Source of the DNA: an uncultured Saprospiraceae bacterium
GTDB taxonomy: Bacteria > Bacteroidota > Bacteroidia > Chitinophagales > Saprospiraceae
Assembly: GCA_937872385.1 (NCBI GenBank)
Contig: CALMSO010000092.1
Coordinates: 1 to 64,000, forward strand
Length of the DNA: 64,000 nucleotides
Reading direction: 5' to 3'
Shown: one piece after another, positions 51,770 through 61,100 of the stretch
How the letters are laid out: the number at the start of each line of letters is the position of its first letter
How positions within the stretch are numbered: position 1 is the stretch's first letter
Translations under genes and position numbers: made by a program
The notes under the pieces: generated by a model
Database searches by the model: none
What the model was told of the DNA's origin: nothing
What the model saw: only the letters and a program-made list of their open reading frames with translations

Positions 51770-52486
51770 TTATCCGATTTTCATCAGTAAATCATCCAGT
51801 TCCCAGGCATCTTCTATTCGATGATCTCCTACGCGCGTGCGGCACAAAGCGGAGAGATAAGCACCACTATCGAGGGCCTGCCCAAAGTCATGCGCGAGCG
51901 AACGGATGTAAGTACCTTTACTGCAAGCCACCCGAAAATCAATTTCCGGGAGAGCGATGCGGGTCAATTCCAATTCATAAATATGCACTGGTCGGGGTGC
52001 GATGGCAATGATTTCGCCTTTGCGCGCTTTTTTATAGAGCGGTTGCCCGTCCACTTTGATGGCTGAAAACATGGGCGGAATTTGTTCTATTGGGCCGACG
52101 AACTGCTGGCGGGTTTGTTCGATTTGTTCGATAGTGATATGCTGAATAGGGTATTGCTGGTCTATTTCAGTTTCGGCATCATAGGAAGGAGTTGTAGCTC
52201 CGAGCGTCATCGTGCCGGTGTATTCCTTAGGCAGGTTTTGAAAGTCCGCCAAGTTTTTGGTCGCTTTGCCGGTGCAAATCAGCAGCAGGCCCGTGGCCAT
52301 AGGATCGAGGGTGCCAGCGTGGCCTACTTTTATTTTTTTTATGCTTAATGCTTTTTTCAAATGATAGCGAATTTTATTCACTACATCGAATGAGGTCCAG
52401 TTTTGAGGTTTATTGACCAACAGCATGGCTCCGCCCACAAAATCATATTCCGGCAAGGGAGAATCATCCTTACTCATGCAATTCAT
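51770..52486 (-). CDS. truB: tRNA pseudouridine(55) synthase TruB
   Basis: A 238-residue enzyme that converts U55 of tRNA to pseudouridine. The catalytic Asp lies in GHAGTLDPMATGLL; the family blocks NKPQNWTSFDVVNKI, KEYTGTMTLGATTPSYDAE, IPPMFSAIKVDGQPLYKKAR and CSKGTYIRSLAHDFG are complete. ATG 52486 overlaps the uppP stop as ATGA and suggests translational coupling; ATG 52477 is an alternative. It is part of the ftsX-DUF3098-uppP-truB run seen across the phylum. Confidence 0.97.
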   Translation of the reverse strand: MNCMSKDDSPLPEYDFVGGAMLLVNKPQNWTSFDVVNKIRYHLKKALSIKKIKVGHAGTLDPMATGLLLICTGKATKNLADFQNLPKEYTGTMTLGATTPSYDAETEIDQQYPIQHITIEQIEQTRQQFVGPIEQIPPMFSAIKVDGQPLYKKARKGEIIAIAPRPVHIYELELTRIALPEIDFRVACSKGTYIRSLAHDFGQALDSGAYLSALCRTRVGDHRIEDAWELDDLLMKIG

Positions 52487-53289
52487 CCTTTGTTTAACAA
52501 TGCAACGGCAATAGCAATACTCGCAATTATAAAGCAATATACGGCAAAATAAGTTAATTTACTGCGTTTTACTAATTGAATCATCCAGAGGCAGGCCAGC
52601 CAGCCCGTGAAAAAGGCAGCTACAAAGCCCACGGCTAATGGCACCAACTGGTCGGATGATTGTGCGGGGAATGCGCCGTCGAGGATGTCTTTGGCTACCT
52701 TGCCAAGAATAAGCGGCACTACCATGAGAAAAGAAAAGCGCGCGGCTTTTTCGCGGTCAATACCCAGCAATACCGAGGTAGAAATGGTCGCCCCGGAGCG
52801 CGAGATGCCGGGCAGAATGGCAATCGCCTGCGCAATACCTACCAGCAGGGCGTCGCGGTAGCGCACGTTTTGATTGGTGTGGCGAGCGCGGTCGGCTAAA
52901 AAAAGCAACAGCCCAGTGACTAACAATGCCAAGCCTACTAATAATATTTGCTGGCTGAAAAGCTGCTCAATTTGCGATTCCAACAGGAGACCCGCGAGTA
53001 CGGCCGGTATCATGGAAAGGATAATTTTCAGGGAAAACTGCGTTTCTTCGTTCCAGCGAAACTGGAAAAGCCCCCGGAAAATATCGGCAATATCTTTGCG
53101 AAACACTACAATAGTACTCAAGGCCGTAGCGACATGTAGGGACACTGTCATCAGCAGGCTTTCTTGCCCCACGCGCTCGTCGCCGAGTATATATTTGGCC
53201 AGCTCAAGGTGACCGCTGCTGCTCACCGGCAGAAATTCGGTAAGCCCTTGTACAATGCCCAGCACAATAGCACTCAGGATGTCTGACAT
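52483..53289 (-). CDS. uppP: Undecaprenyl-diphosphatase UppP/BacA
   Basis: A 268-residue integral membrane enzyme that dephosphorylates undecaprenyl diphosphate to recycle the lipid carrier for cell-wall synthesis and gives some bacitracin resistance. The two active-site motifs GIVQGLTEFLPVSSSGH and LPGISRSGATIS are intact. About eight spans. Its stop overlaps the truB start; DUF3098 and ftsX precede it. Confidence 0.97.
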   Translation of the reverse strand: MSDILSAIVLGIVQGLTEFLPVSSSGHLELAKYILGDERVGQESLLMTVSLHVATALSTIVVFRKDIADIFRGLFQFRWNEETQFSLKIILSMIPAVLAGLLLESQIEQLFSQQILLVGLALLVTGLLLFLADRARHTNQNVRYRDALLVGIAQAIAILPGISRSGATISTSVLLGIDREKAARFSFLMVVPLILGKVAKDILDGAFPAQSSDQLVPLAVGFVAAFFTGWLACLWMIQLVKRSKLTYFAVYCFIIASIAIAVALLNKG

Positions 53290-53328
53290 ATTATTATTAT
53301 AATGTTGGCGCTACCTGTGTCGCAGCAT

Positions 53329-53667
53329 TTATTTTTTGAAAATGGCGTAAATTTCTACAATCAACCCTGCCAGAATAACAGCGGGTGCCAGCACCGTGCG
53401 CCGGAAACTATAGATGCGCTCTGGCTCCCACACATCGGGGGAAGGCATTTGCCCGCCTGCCATCAGGGCCAGCCCTAAGGTTATCAATCCGGCACCAATG
53501 CCCATCCAGAGGTAGTTTTGCCGACCAAAAGTCATCTCCATTTTTGGGGCATTGGCCGCCTGACGGGCACGAGGGCTGCGGGCCGCTGTCGGGGTAGGTT
53601 TGGCCGTTTTGGGCTTGTCGGAAGTGACTCCGGTAGTGACCACTATTTTTTTCTTCGGTTTGCTCAT
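53329..53667 (-). CDS. DUF3098 family membrane protein
   Basis: A 112-residue protein with a basic, Pro/Ala/Thr-rich N-terminal tail of about 40 residues, then MTFGRQNYLWMGIGAGLITLG (span 1) and VLAPAVILAGLIVEIYAIF (span 2). The FGRxNY motif before span 1 and the GGQMPSPDVW loop are the family marks. It occurs between ftsX and uppP in many Bacteroidota; its role is unknown, presumably envelope-related. Confidence 0.9.
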   Translation of the reverse strand: MSKPKKKIVVTTGVTSDKPKTAKPTPTAARSPRARQAANAPKMEMTFGRQNYLWMGIGAGLITLGLALMAGGQMPSPDVWEPERIYSFRRTVLAPAVILAGLIVEIYAIFKK

Positions 53668-53712
53668 CGCTTGCTTTTTATGATTATTGGATGCTGGTTT
53701 TCAAAGGATAAT

Positions 53713-54594
53713 TCAATACAAATCATCTACTCGCATTTGCAAATATTTTCTAACAACTAAATAAGTGCTGCCGGTATTAATCAAAATGCCCAGAATCAAT
53801 AGCCCAGCAAAAAGAGTGCTAAAGCCTGCCAAATCCTGCAACGCACGCAAATCGGGCAGTCGAGTGCGCGCCCACAAGAGCAACAGCACCAGCGCTACCA
53901 CCGCCAGGGCACCACTCAAGGCGCCATGCACTACGGCACGTACTAAATAAGGGCGGCTGATAAATTCCCACGACGCACCTACCAATTCCATGTTTTTAAT
54001 CAAAAACCTATTAGCGTAAAGCGCTAAGCGTACAGTATTGTAAATGAGTGCAATAGCTACCAATATCAAAAAAATACCGAGCGCAAGGGCCACATAAGCC
54101 AATCGGCGCATATTGCCAGCCACGCTGTCCACTACATTTTCTTGATAGAAAACGTCACCAACGAAAGGGTATTGCGCTCTGAGCTGCGTGCGCAACTGTA
54201 TCAAGCTATCGGCCTCCATATACTCGGCTTTCAGATTGAACAAGAAAACGTCGTAGAATGGATTGGGCAAACCGAGTTTCAGAAAGTCGTCGCCAAAATC
54301 TTCCCGCATCAGCTGAGCGGCTTCTTCCCGGCTGACAAACTGCACCGTGCCTTTTTTTACAAAACGACTATCCCGCAGATACGCGCCGAGGCTGTCCATT
54401 TGTGCGGTGGCTACGCTGTCTTGCAATTCTACCATCACCGAGATGCGCTCCTTGAAGGTATTGAGCAACTGGCGCGCGTGCAGCACGAGTAAGCCAAAAA
54501 AACCAATGAGAAACAATACCAGCGCTACGCTCACAATGGAGTAAACGTAATTGGGCTTGCGCCGTTGGGTTGCTTCAGCGGTTGGTTTTGCCAT
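53713..54594 (-). CDS. ftsX: Cell division protein FtsX
   Basis: A 293-residue inner-membrane component of the FtsEX complex, which controls peptidoglycan hydrolases at the septum. A first span (VSVALVLFLIGFFGLLVLHA) is followed by the extracellular domain (about 50-165), then three more spans forming the FtsX/MacB permease region (RLALYANRFLIKNMELVGAS is the typical coupling segment). No ftsE ATPase gene is adjacent, as is common in this phylum. Confidence 0.94.
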   Translation of the reverse strand: MAKPTAEATQRRKPNYVYSIVSVALVLFLIGFFGLLVLHARQLLNTFKERISVMVELQDSVATAQMDSLGAYLRDSRFVKKGTVQFVSREEAAQLMREDFGDDFLKLGLPNPFYDVFLFNLKAEYMEADSLIQLRTQLRAQYPFVGDVFYQENVVDSVAGNMRRLAYVALALGIFLILVAIALIYNTVRLALYANRFLIKNMELVGASWEFISRPYLVRAVVHGALSGALAVVALVLLLLWARTRLPDLRALQDLAGFSTLFAGLLILGILINTGSTYLVVRKYLQMRVDDLY

Positions 54595-54699
54595 GTAGTA
54601 TGCCTGCTATTGCCGTTTTTTGCCGAGCGCAAAGTTATAACTAAAGTTGGAAAATCAACGGATTTTCGATGGAGTAATACCCGGAGCGCCAGGCCTGCT

Positions 54700-55212
54700 T
54701 CAAAAACCGATTTTGGTTTTGTCGGTCAGCTCTTTTTTCAGGGCTGCCATACGAATAGCCGTGGTAGCCGCCTCTACGCCTTTGTTGCCGTGTTTGCCAC
54801 CGGCACGGTCGAGCGCTTGCGCTTCGTTATCGGGCGTGAGCACACCGAAGATAAAGGGCTGCCCAGAGGCGATACTCAGATTGGTCAGGCCGGTAGCCAC
54901 TGCATGGTTGATGTACTCGTTGTGGCTGGTTTCGCCTTTGATGACGCAACCGAGGCAGATCACGGCGTCGAGTTTTTGCTTGCCGGCCAGCAGCCGAGCA
55001 CCGGCGGGCAATTCAAAAGAGCCGGGCACTTGCACGGTATAAATGTCGCTGGCTTGGGCACCATGTTTTAGCAAGGTATCATAGCAGCCTTCGTACAGCG
55101 CATGGGTGATGCGGGCGTTCCACTCCGCTACTACGATGCCAAAGCGCATCCCATCCGCTGAAGGGAGCGACGATTCGTCATAAGCCGACAGGTTTTTTAA
55201 TGCCGAAGCCAT
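54700..55212 (-). CDS. ribH: 6,7-dimethyl-8-ribityllumazine synthase
   Basis: A 170-residue riboflavin-pathway enzyme that joins the ribityl-uracil intermediate with dihydroxybutanone phosphate. The family blocks are GIVVAEWNARIT, VQVPGSFELPAGA, VICLGCVIKGETSHNEYI and FGVLTPDNEAQALDRAGG. The N-terminal 20 residues are a short extension. A terminator separates it from the TPR gene upstream, so it has its own promoter. Confidence 0.97.
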   Translation of the reverse strand: MASALKNLSAYDESSLPSADGMRFGIVVAEWNARITHALYEGCYDTLLKHGAQASDIYTVQVPGSFELPAGARLLAGKQKLDAVICLGCVIKGETSHNEYINHAVATGLTNLSIASGQPFIFGVLTPDNEAQALDRAGGKHGNKGVEAATTAIRMAALKKELTDKTKIGF

Positions 55213-55349
55213 AAGTAAATTTTTTAGTCAACAGAGTTATATTATGATGCGAATTTTAATGGAATATAATGAATGATTTTGTAATAAAAAAATTGGTTCT
55301 CAATGAATTAACTGATGTTTTGTCGTTTATTACAAAAGGTAAAAAAATA

Positions 55350-55386
55350 AAAAAGGTAAGATGCTGGGACCACACCTTACCTTTTT
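55350..55386. terminator. Bidirectional intrinsic terminator
   Basis: AAAAAGGTAAG (55350-55360) pairs perfectly with CTTACCTTTTT (55376-55386) around a 15-nt loop. A tracts on one side and T tracts on the other let it work both ways. It ends the TPR gene on the minus strand. Confidence 0.88.
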
Positions 55387-55413
55387 CGTTGATATGTTCG
55401 TTGTTAAACAGGA

Positions 55414-56109
55414 TTATCCCTTCGGGGTCACCCGTGTGATGTATTTGTCAATATCAAAAGCGTCAGGTGCAGTAGGGTATTCGTCTTTAATACGTTGATA
55501 AGCCTTGAGTGCCTCGGCGAGGTTGCCATTGCGCTCGTTGAGCATAGCTACCTTTTTTAGATAATAGGGCGTGAGCAATTCGTTGTCGCCCGCACTGACC
55601 GCCTTTTTATAATAACTGAGCGCCTGTGCCAGGTCATTTTCTTCGGCGTAGGCATCGCCCAGCACACCATTTTTCATAATGGGCAGCACGCTACCTTTGG
55701 CTTTGAAATCCTTCAAATAGGAAATAGCCGCTTGGTATTGCCCCAAATTGAGATACGATACGCCAGCGTAGTATTTGGCTAAGTTGGCAGCTTGTGTACC
55801 TTTATAACCGTCTATAATATCGAGAAATCCTGAATAACCGCCACCTGGATTGGTGAGGGCCAGCGCAAAGGAATCCCGCTCGAATTGTACTTGCGCCTGA
55901 AACATCTGCTCGGTAGCTTCGCGTTGCTTAGGCCCGATGATAAATTGCGTGTAGGCTATCCATCCTCCCACTATTAGTACCAGCGCGCCCAGCCCGCCGA
56001 GAATGAGGTTGCGATTTTTGTCCACAAAATCTTGGGCACCTTCGCGTACTTCCACTACGTCAATCAGCACTTCGTCCGATTTTTTTTCTACCTGTTTTCT
56101 TTTTGCCAT
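55414..56109 (-). CDS. Membrane-anchored tetratricopeptide-repeat protein
   Basis: A 231-residue protein with a basic and acidic cytoplasmic N-terminus, one span at about residues 35-55 (LILGGLGALVLIVGGWIAY) and then helical repeats. TPR-like units are AKYYAGVSYLNLGQYQAAIS, GDAYAEENDLAQALSYYKKA and NERNGNLAEALKAYQRIKDE. The layout resembles YfgM-like envelope proteins (TPR_21). It precedes ribH, a pairing I associate with this phylum. Function unknown. Confidence 0.88.
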   Translation of the reverse strand: MAKRKQVEKKSDEVLIDVVEVREGAQDFVDKNRNLILGGLGALVLIVGGWIAYTQFIIGPKQREATEQMFQAQVQFERDSFALALTNPGGGYSGFLDIIDGYKGTQAANLAKYYAGVSYLNLGQYQAAISYLKDFKAKGSVLPIMKNGVLGDAYAEENDLAQALSYYKKAVSAGDNELLTPYYLKKVAMLNERNGNLAEALKAYQRIKDEYPTAPDAFDIDKYITRVTPKG

Positions 56110-56364
56110 CTTTCACGATTCATTTTGAATGCCGGAAATACATCATAAAGATTTGCCCGGCACGCGTTTTGCACATTGCTTTGAGGGCTTGCTTTCCAGC
56201 TTCTAAAAAAAGGTTTTTAAAAAGCCACGCAAAAATAAGGAAAGTTTTGGTTTCGTCCCGATTTTGCGCAAAAAAATACATTTGATTGAATTGGCTTGCC
56301 TTATCCGCAAAGTGCCAAACTGTGCTTTACGCAAAAAAATGCCGGAAATCCCGGAAATAGCCTG

Positions 56365-56372
56365 TAAATTTG
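56365..56372 (+). promoter_or_regulatory. TAnnTTTG box directly before the Pif1-like gene
   Basis: TAAATTTG matches the -7 consensus but touches the ATG at 56373. If used, transcription would begin inside the reading frame and a downstream GTG (56418) would be the start. No -33 element is seen, so it may be a chance match. Confidence 0.3.
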
Positions 56373-57707
56373 ATGCTACTCCCTAAACCCAATAAACCCT
56401 TAAACCTAAATAAACCGGTGCTTGACAAACAACCCTTAGAACTCAACGCGGATTTTCAGTATGCGCTCGATGCGATAGAAAAGCAAGGGCGGCATTTGTT
56501 CATTACGGGCCGGGCGGGCACGGGCAAGTCCACGCTGCTGCAATTGTTCCGCCGTACTACGCGCAAAAAAACTGTGGTGCTGGCCCCCACCGGCATTGCT
56601 GCACTCAATGTAAGCGGTCAAACCATTCATTCTTTTTTCGGGTTTCCGCCGCGCTTTATTGCGCCAAGCGAGATCAAAAAACGCCGCGACCGCCGGCTGT
56701 ACCAAAACCTCGAAGTGCTGGTGATTGACGAAATTTCGATGGTGCGAGCCGATATGCTCGACAATATTGACTATTTCCTGCGGCTCAACCGCGAAAACCC
56801 CGCGCCTTTTGGCGGCGTACAAGTAGTGTTTTTTGGTGATTTGTTTCAATTGCCACCCGTAATAGCTAACCAAGCGGAGCAAACGCTTTTTCAATTGCAA
56901 TACGATTCGCCCTACTTTTTTTCGGCAAAAGTGTTGGAAGGTTTTCCAATCGAAATGATAGAATTGCAAAAAGTATATCGGCAAGAAAACCGCCATTTTC
57001 TTAAACTCCTCGACGATGTGCGCCTCAATCGCATCGAATATGATACGCTGGCAGAACTGAACAGCCGCTATCAGCCGGATTTTGCCGCCCCTGAGTTTTA
57101 CATTACGCTTTGTGCCCGCAATAATCGCGCCGACGACATCAACCGCCAGGAGCTGGAGCGCATTCCGCTACCCACTCAACGCTACCTCGCCAATATTACT
57201 GGTGATTTTGGAGCACATCTTTACCCCACGGAAGCAGCCCTCTCGCTCAAGCTCAATGCGCAAGTGATGTTTGTGAAAAACGACCCCAAACGGCAGTTTG
57301 TCAATGGCACTATTGGGCGGATTGTGAAACTCGAAAATGAGACCGCAACGGTGATGGTGGAAGAAACCGGCGAACGCCGCTACGTAGAAGTGGAAGCATT
57401 GGACTGGGAGATTCTGCGCTACAAAACCTCGCTGAGCGACCCCGCGAATATTGAAACGGAGGTGATCGGCACTTTCCGGCAGTTGCCACTGCGCTTAGCC
57501 TGGGCGGTCACGATTCACAAAGCACAAGGCAAAACTTTTGACAAAGTAATTATTGACCTCGGCAAAGGGGCCTTTGAATACGGGCAAACCTACGTGGCGC
57601 TCAGCCGCTGCCGCACCCTTGAGGGCATTGTGCTCAGCCAGCCGCTGCGCCCGAATGATATTCGGACAGATGAGCGTATCGTCGAATTTTATGAGCAGAA
57701 TTTTTGA
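56373..57707 (+). CDS. Pif1/RecD-like SF1B helicase
   Basis: A 444-residue DNA helicase. Motif I is GRAGTGKST (46-54), followed by VLAPTGIAALNVSGQTIHSFF (motif Ia), VIDEISMVRADM (motif II), FFGDLFQLPPV (motif III) and the C-terminal WAVTIHKAQGKTFD (motif V) and YVALSRCRTLEGI (motif VI). This is the Pif1 family set, found in bacteria with roles in replication through obstacles and G-quadruplex unwinding. The C-terminal domain typical of longer homologues is absent. Confidence 0.94.
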   Translation: MLLPKPNKPLNLNKPVLDKQPLELNADFQYALDAIEKQGRHLFITGRAGTGKSTLLQLFRRTTRKKTVVLAPTGIAALNVSGQTIHSFFGFPPRFIAPSEIKKRRDRRLYQNLEVLVIDEISMVRADMLDNIDYFLRLNRENPAPFGGVQVVFFGDLFQLPPVIANQAEQTLFQLQYDSPYFFSAKVLEGFPIEMIELQKVYRQENRHFLKLLDDVRLNRIEYDTLAELNSRYQPDFAAPEFYITLCARNNRADDINRQELERIPLPTQRYLANITGDFGAHLYPTEAALSLKLNAQVMFVKNDPKRQFVNGTIGRIVKLENETATVMVEETGERRYVEVEALDWEILRYKTSLSDPANIETEVIGTFRQLPLRLAWAVTIHKAQGKTFDKVIIDLGKGAFEYGQTYVALSRCRTLEGIVLSQPLRPNDIRTDERIVEFYEQNF

Positions 57708-57812
57708 TACTTATGTTAATTAATTGTTATCTTGCTCGCAAAAGATGGCTGTTCACAGCTACAAGGCAGTACGGCCGCATTGATTCGAAACACCTAAAAT
57801 TTTTTTGTAAAA

Positions 57813-57959
57813 ATGGCAACAAGACCTAACCGCAAACGAAAAAAGATAAGGGCAGAGGCTCGTGAAAAAAAGGAATCCCGCAAGTTTTTAACTATAGTAG
57901 TGGTGGCAACGGTGGTGCTGTTGATCCTGCTGTTTATTATTTTTCAAAACTCCCGCTGA
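57813..57959 (+). CDS. Small single-span membrane protein (48 residues)
   Basis: The frame is MATRPNRKRKKIRAEAREKK..., a strongly basic N-terminal half, then one membrane span (IVVVATVVLLILLFIIF) and a short QNSR end. A tail-anchored orientation with the basic part inside is likely. The basic N-terminus could bind nucleic acid or anionic lipid; that is inference. It lies 105 bp after the helicase gene and before a mosaic repeat. Confidence 0.6.
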   Translation: MATRPNRKRKKIRAEAREKKESRKFLTIVVVATVVLLILLFIIFQNSR

Positions 57960-58122
57960 GCTAAATAATGGGGCATGGTTATTTGGGGCAGGGTTTAAAA
58001 AGGCTGAATAGGAGGATAGGGGAATAGGACGAATAGGGGAATGGGACAGTCCTGAAATCTGGCATCTAAAAATCTAACATCTATCGTCTATCATCTAAAA
58101 TCTACCTATTCGCGGTTCGCCG
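57960..58122. repeat. Mosaic intergenic element
   Basis: A diverged core at 57964-57984 (taatggggcatggttatttg), then gggtttaaaaaggctgaata, ggggaataggacgaatagggg and gaatgggacagtcctgaaatc. After these come tctggcatctaaaaatc, atctatcgtctatcatct and, at 58111-58122, inverted gcgaacN heptamers (cgcggttcgccg). The order of modules equals that of 40921-41159 and 44482-44752. Confidence 0.85.
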
Positions 58123-58149
58123 TTTAAAATGGCATTAAATGACGGTTAG

Positions 58150-61100
58150 CTACTTGGCAAGTGTCCAAACCCAGTCGCCACGTTGGTCGAAGTAGCCAAT
58201 GCGATCTCCTTGCTCTACGCGAAACAGCCCCTCGCCAGCGTAGCTAATGTACTCAAAATCAGGCTTTACGATCAGTTGCCCATAGAGATTGCTCAGTCCA
58301 TTGTAGCCCTCGATGCGCACTTTGGCGTAGCCATTTTGGAAGCCCTCGATTTTGTCGTATTTGGGTGGAATGAGTTCAATGCCTTTTCGATTAATGACCC
58401 CCCATTTGCCGTTGACCTGCACCACTGCTACGCCGTGCTGAAATTCGGAAGCCTGCTCGTAAAAACCATTATACAAGCCAGCCTGCTCGGTGATATAATA
58501 AAAGCGATACGCATTGTCGCGCACTAAGCCGCGTCCTTCGCGGAAGGTCAGGAGGCGATCTACGCTGGGTTCGAGCACCAAATTGCCCTGCAAATCTACC
58601 AGCCCTGCCCGCCGAATGCCCCGGTACACTACGGCTTTACCATCTTGATAATCAAGGCATTTGCTAAACTGAAAAGGCACGATTTCGTGGCCAGTTTTGC
58701 TAATGTAGCCGCAGGCTCCGTCGCGTTGGGCCGCCGCCCGCCCTTCGTAAAAGGCGGATGCCTTGGAATATTCGCATGGGATAACCAAGCGCCCCGTCCC
58801 GTCAATGTAGCCATAGCGGTCGCGGCTTTTGACTACGGCCAAACCTTCAGAATACGGCTGGATTTCGGCGTAGTACTGTGTGCTAATGCGCTCACCCGCT
58901 TGATTGATCACGCCGTAGCGGAGCCATTTTTTGCCAATGCTGACAATGGCCAACCCGTGTTCATTGAAAGGCTCGATATTGTTATAACGCGGTTTGAGCA
59001 CAAACTTGCCAGTTCGATCAATCAGACCATAGGCACCTTTATACACTACGCGCGCTACCTCGCCTTCGAAGTCATAAGCTCGCTCGTACTGCGGCAAAAC
59101 GGCAAATTTACCTTCCCGATTCATAAAACCGACCCCTTTGGGGGTGGCAATCCAAGCCAGCCCGCCTTTGAAGTTGCCGACACGGGTATATTTAATAGCC
59201 ACCAGCACGTCGCCTTGTTTGTCAATAAAGCCCCAATGTCGCCCGATTTTCACGGCTGCCAGCCCTTCGCTAAAATTGGAGACCTCCCGAAAACGACAAG
59301 GAATCACTTCCAGCCCGTCTTCATTCACAAAACCCCATAATCCGTTGCGCTTAACTGCTAAGCGTCCTTCGCTGAAAGACCCCAATTCGTCATAAACGGC
59401 GTCCACTGCCAATTGTCCAAGAGTATCTATCAAACCATATTTAGGCGTTTGTACGTACAGGCGCACGATAGTGTTTTGGGTATTTTGTAAAAATTCGATG
59501 CCGTCGTATTGGCAGGGGATAATGGATTCGCCACGCTGATTGACCATCCCCCATTTGTTATCACAAGCGACGATAGCTGCCCCATTTTGAAAATCCTGAG
59601 CAAAGGTGTAGCCGGGGCGCACCACTATTTGACCGGTGGTGTCTAAGTAACCCCATTCGCAGCCATCACAAATGAGCGCCGCCTGCTGCTGAAACAATTG
59701 GTCATACTGGGTATAATCTACCATAACATGTCCGCTTTGCAGCTTGTTCAGATAATGGCTCAGCAAGCCAAGGCTGTTGTGGTGCTTCATGCTACCCGAC
59801 AAGCGCCCACGGATACTCACCCGCGCCAGCCCGTTGTGAAAGCTGCCGATAAAAGCATAATCCTTGCATACAATACGCCCGATTTTGTCCACCAAGCCAT
59901 GCCGGCCATTAGCGAAGACGCAACGGGCAACCGGTTTGTTTTCTCTGAAATCCTCAAAGCGAATGTCTAAAAAATCTACATCGGTGACGAGCAACCCCAC
60001 GTCGTTTTTGACCAATCCATACACCATACCGAAGCGGTAGGTCGTGCGCTCGAACTCGTACCGATTGGACTGCTCCACGCCTACTATGGTGAATCCCAGT
60101 TCTTTATATACTTTTACAAAACTGAAACTGGGTTCTATTTGTACGGCTCCGTCTTCGAGGCGGCGCAGGCCCCAGCGATCGCTGGTGGGGGCATAAAACC
60201 ACTCGTACTTGTCGAGGATGTATTCACTGCCGGGCGTGTGTTGTGCGTTGCTGGGTTTGCGGCCGCTGATGCGCAGAATGAAGTGTTTTTCAAAACTACT
60301 ATGCCCGACGAGTTGGCCGTTGTCATCAAATTCGAGCAGATCGAGGCTTTCTTCGCTGGTGCTGCTGGGCTTGCGGGTATAGGCTTTGGCACGGTTGTTA
60401 TCTATTTCGATGCGATGATACTGTGGCGATACGACCTCCTCGCCCTGAAAATTGACGATGCCGAAAAATGCGCCTTTGCGAACCACACCAATATTGCCCC
60501 GCAAGGGGGCGATGTAATCATACTGAAAAGTAGCCACCGGCTGGTCATTGACTCCTACGATGCCCCAGCGGCCTTTCAGGTTGACGCGGAAGAGCTCGCC
60601 GTCGTGCCCCTGTATTTCGTGGTATTGAGGCTGTAATATTAAGGTGCCGCACCAGTCCATTAGGCCCAATTGCCGGTTTTTTTTCACCATGATATACTTA
60701 CGCGAGAAAGCGTAATAATCGTCATAATCGCCTTGGGTAATAATATTGCGACAAGCCAGCGAATAGACATAGACGCGGTTGCCGGCTACTAATTTGATGA
60801 AGGTATCGGAAATTCTTAGGTAGGTTTCGTACTTGGGCTGCACCAGCGTGGCACCGTTTTCATCTACTGCGCCCCAGTGGCTACCGGTTTTGTAAAACAC
60901 TAAACTATCGTTGAAAAATCGAACTTCATCGGCTACGTTGGGCAGCATCTGTTGGCCGTTGGCGGCAAGCAGGCCAAGTTTATCATTTTTACGAACGAGA
61001 AAAACGTGTTCCTGTTCGAGGGATACTTCGTCATAAATGGCTTCACTGAGCAAGCGCCCACGGTGATCTACGATGCCCCATTTCTCTTTTTGGCGAAAAG

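Noticed and set aside
55213..55349. Possible FMN riboswitch before ribH
   Set aside because: The sequence is A/T-rich without the conserved FMN-element core or stem arrangement.
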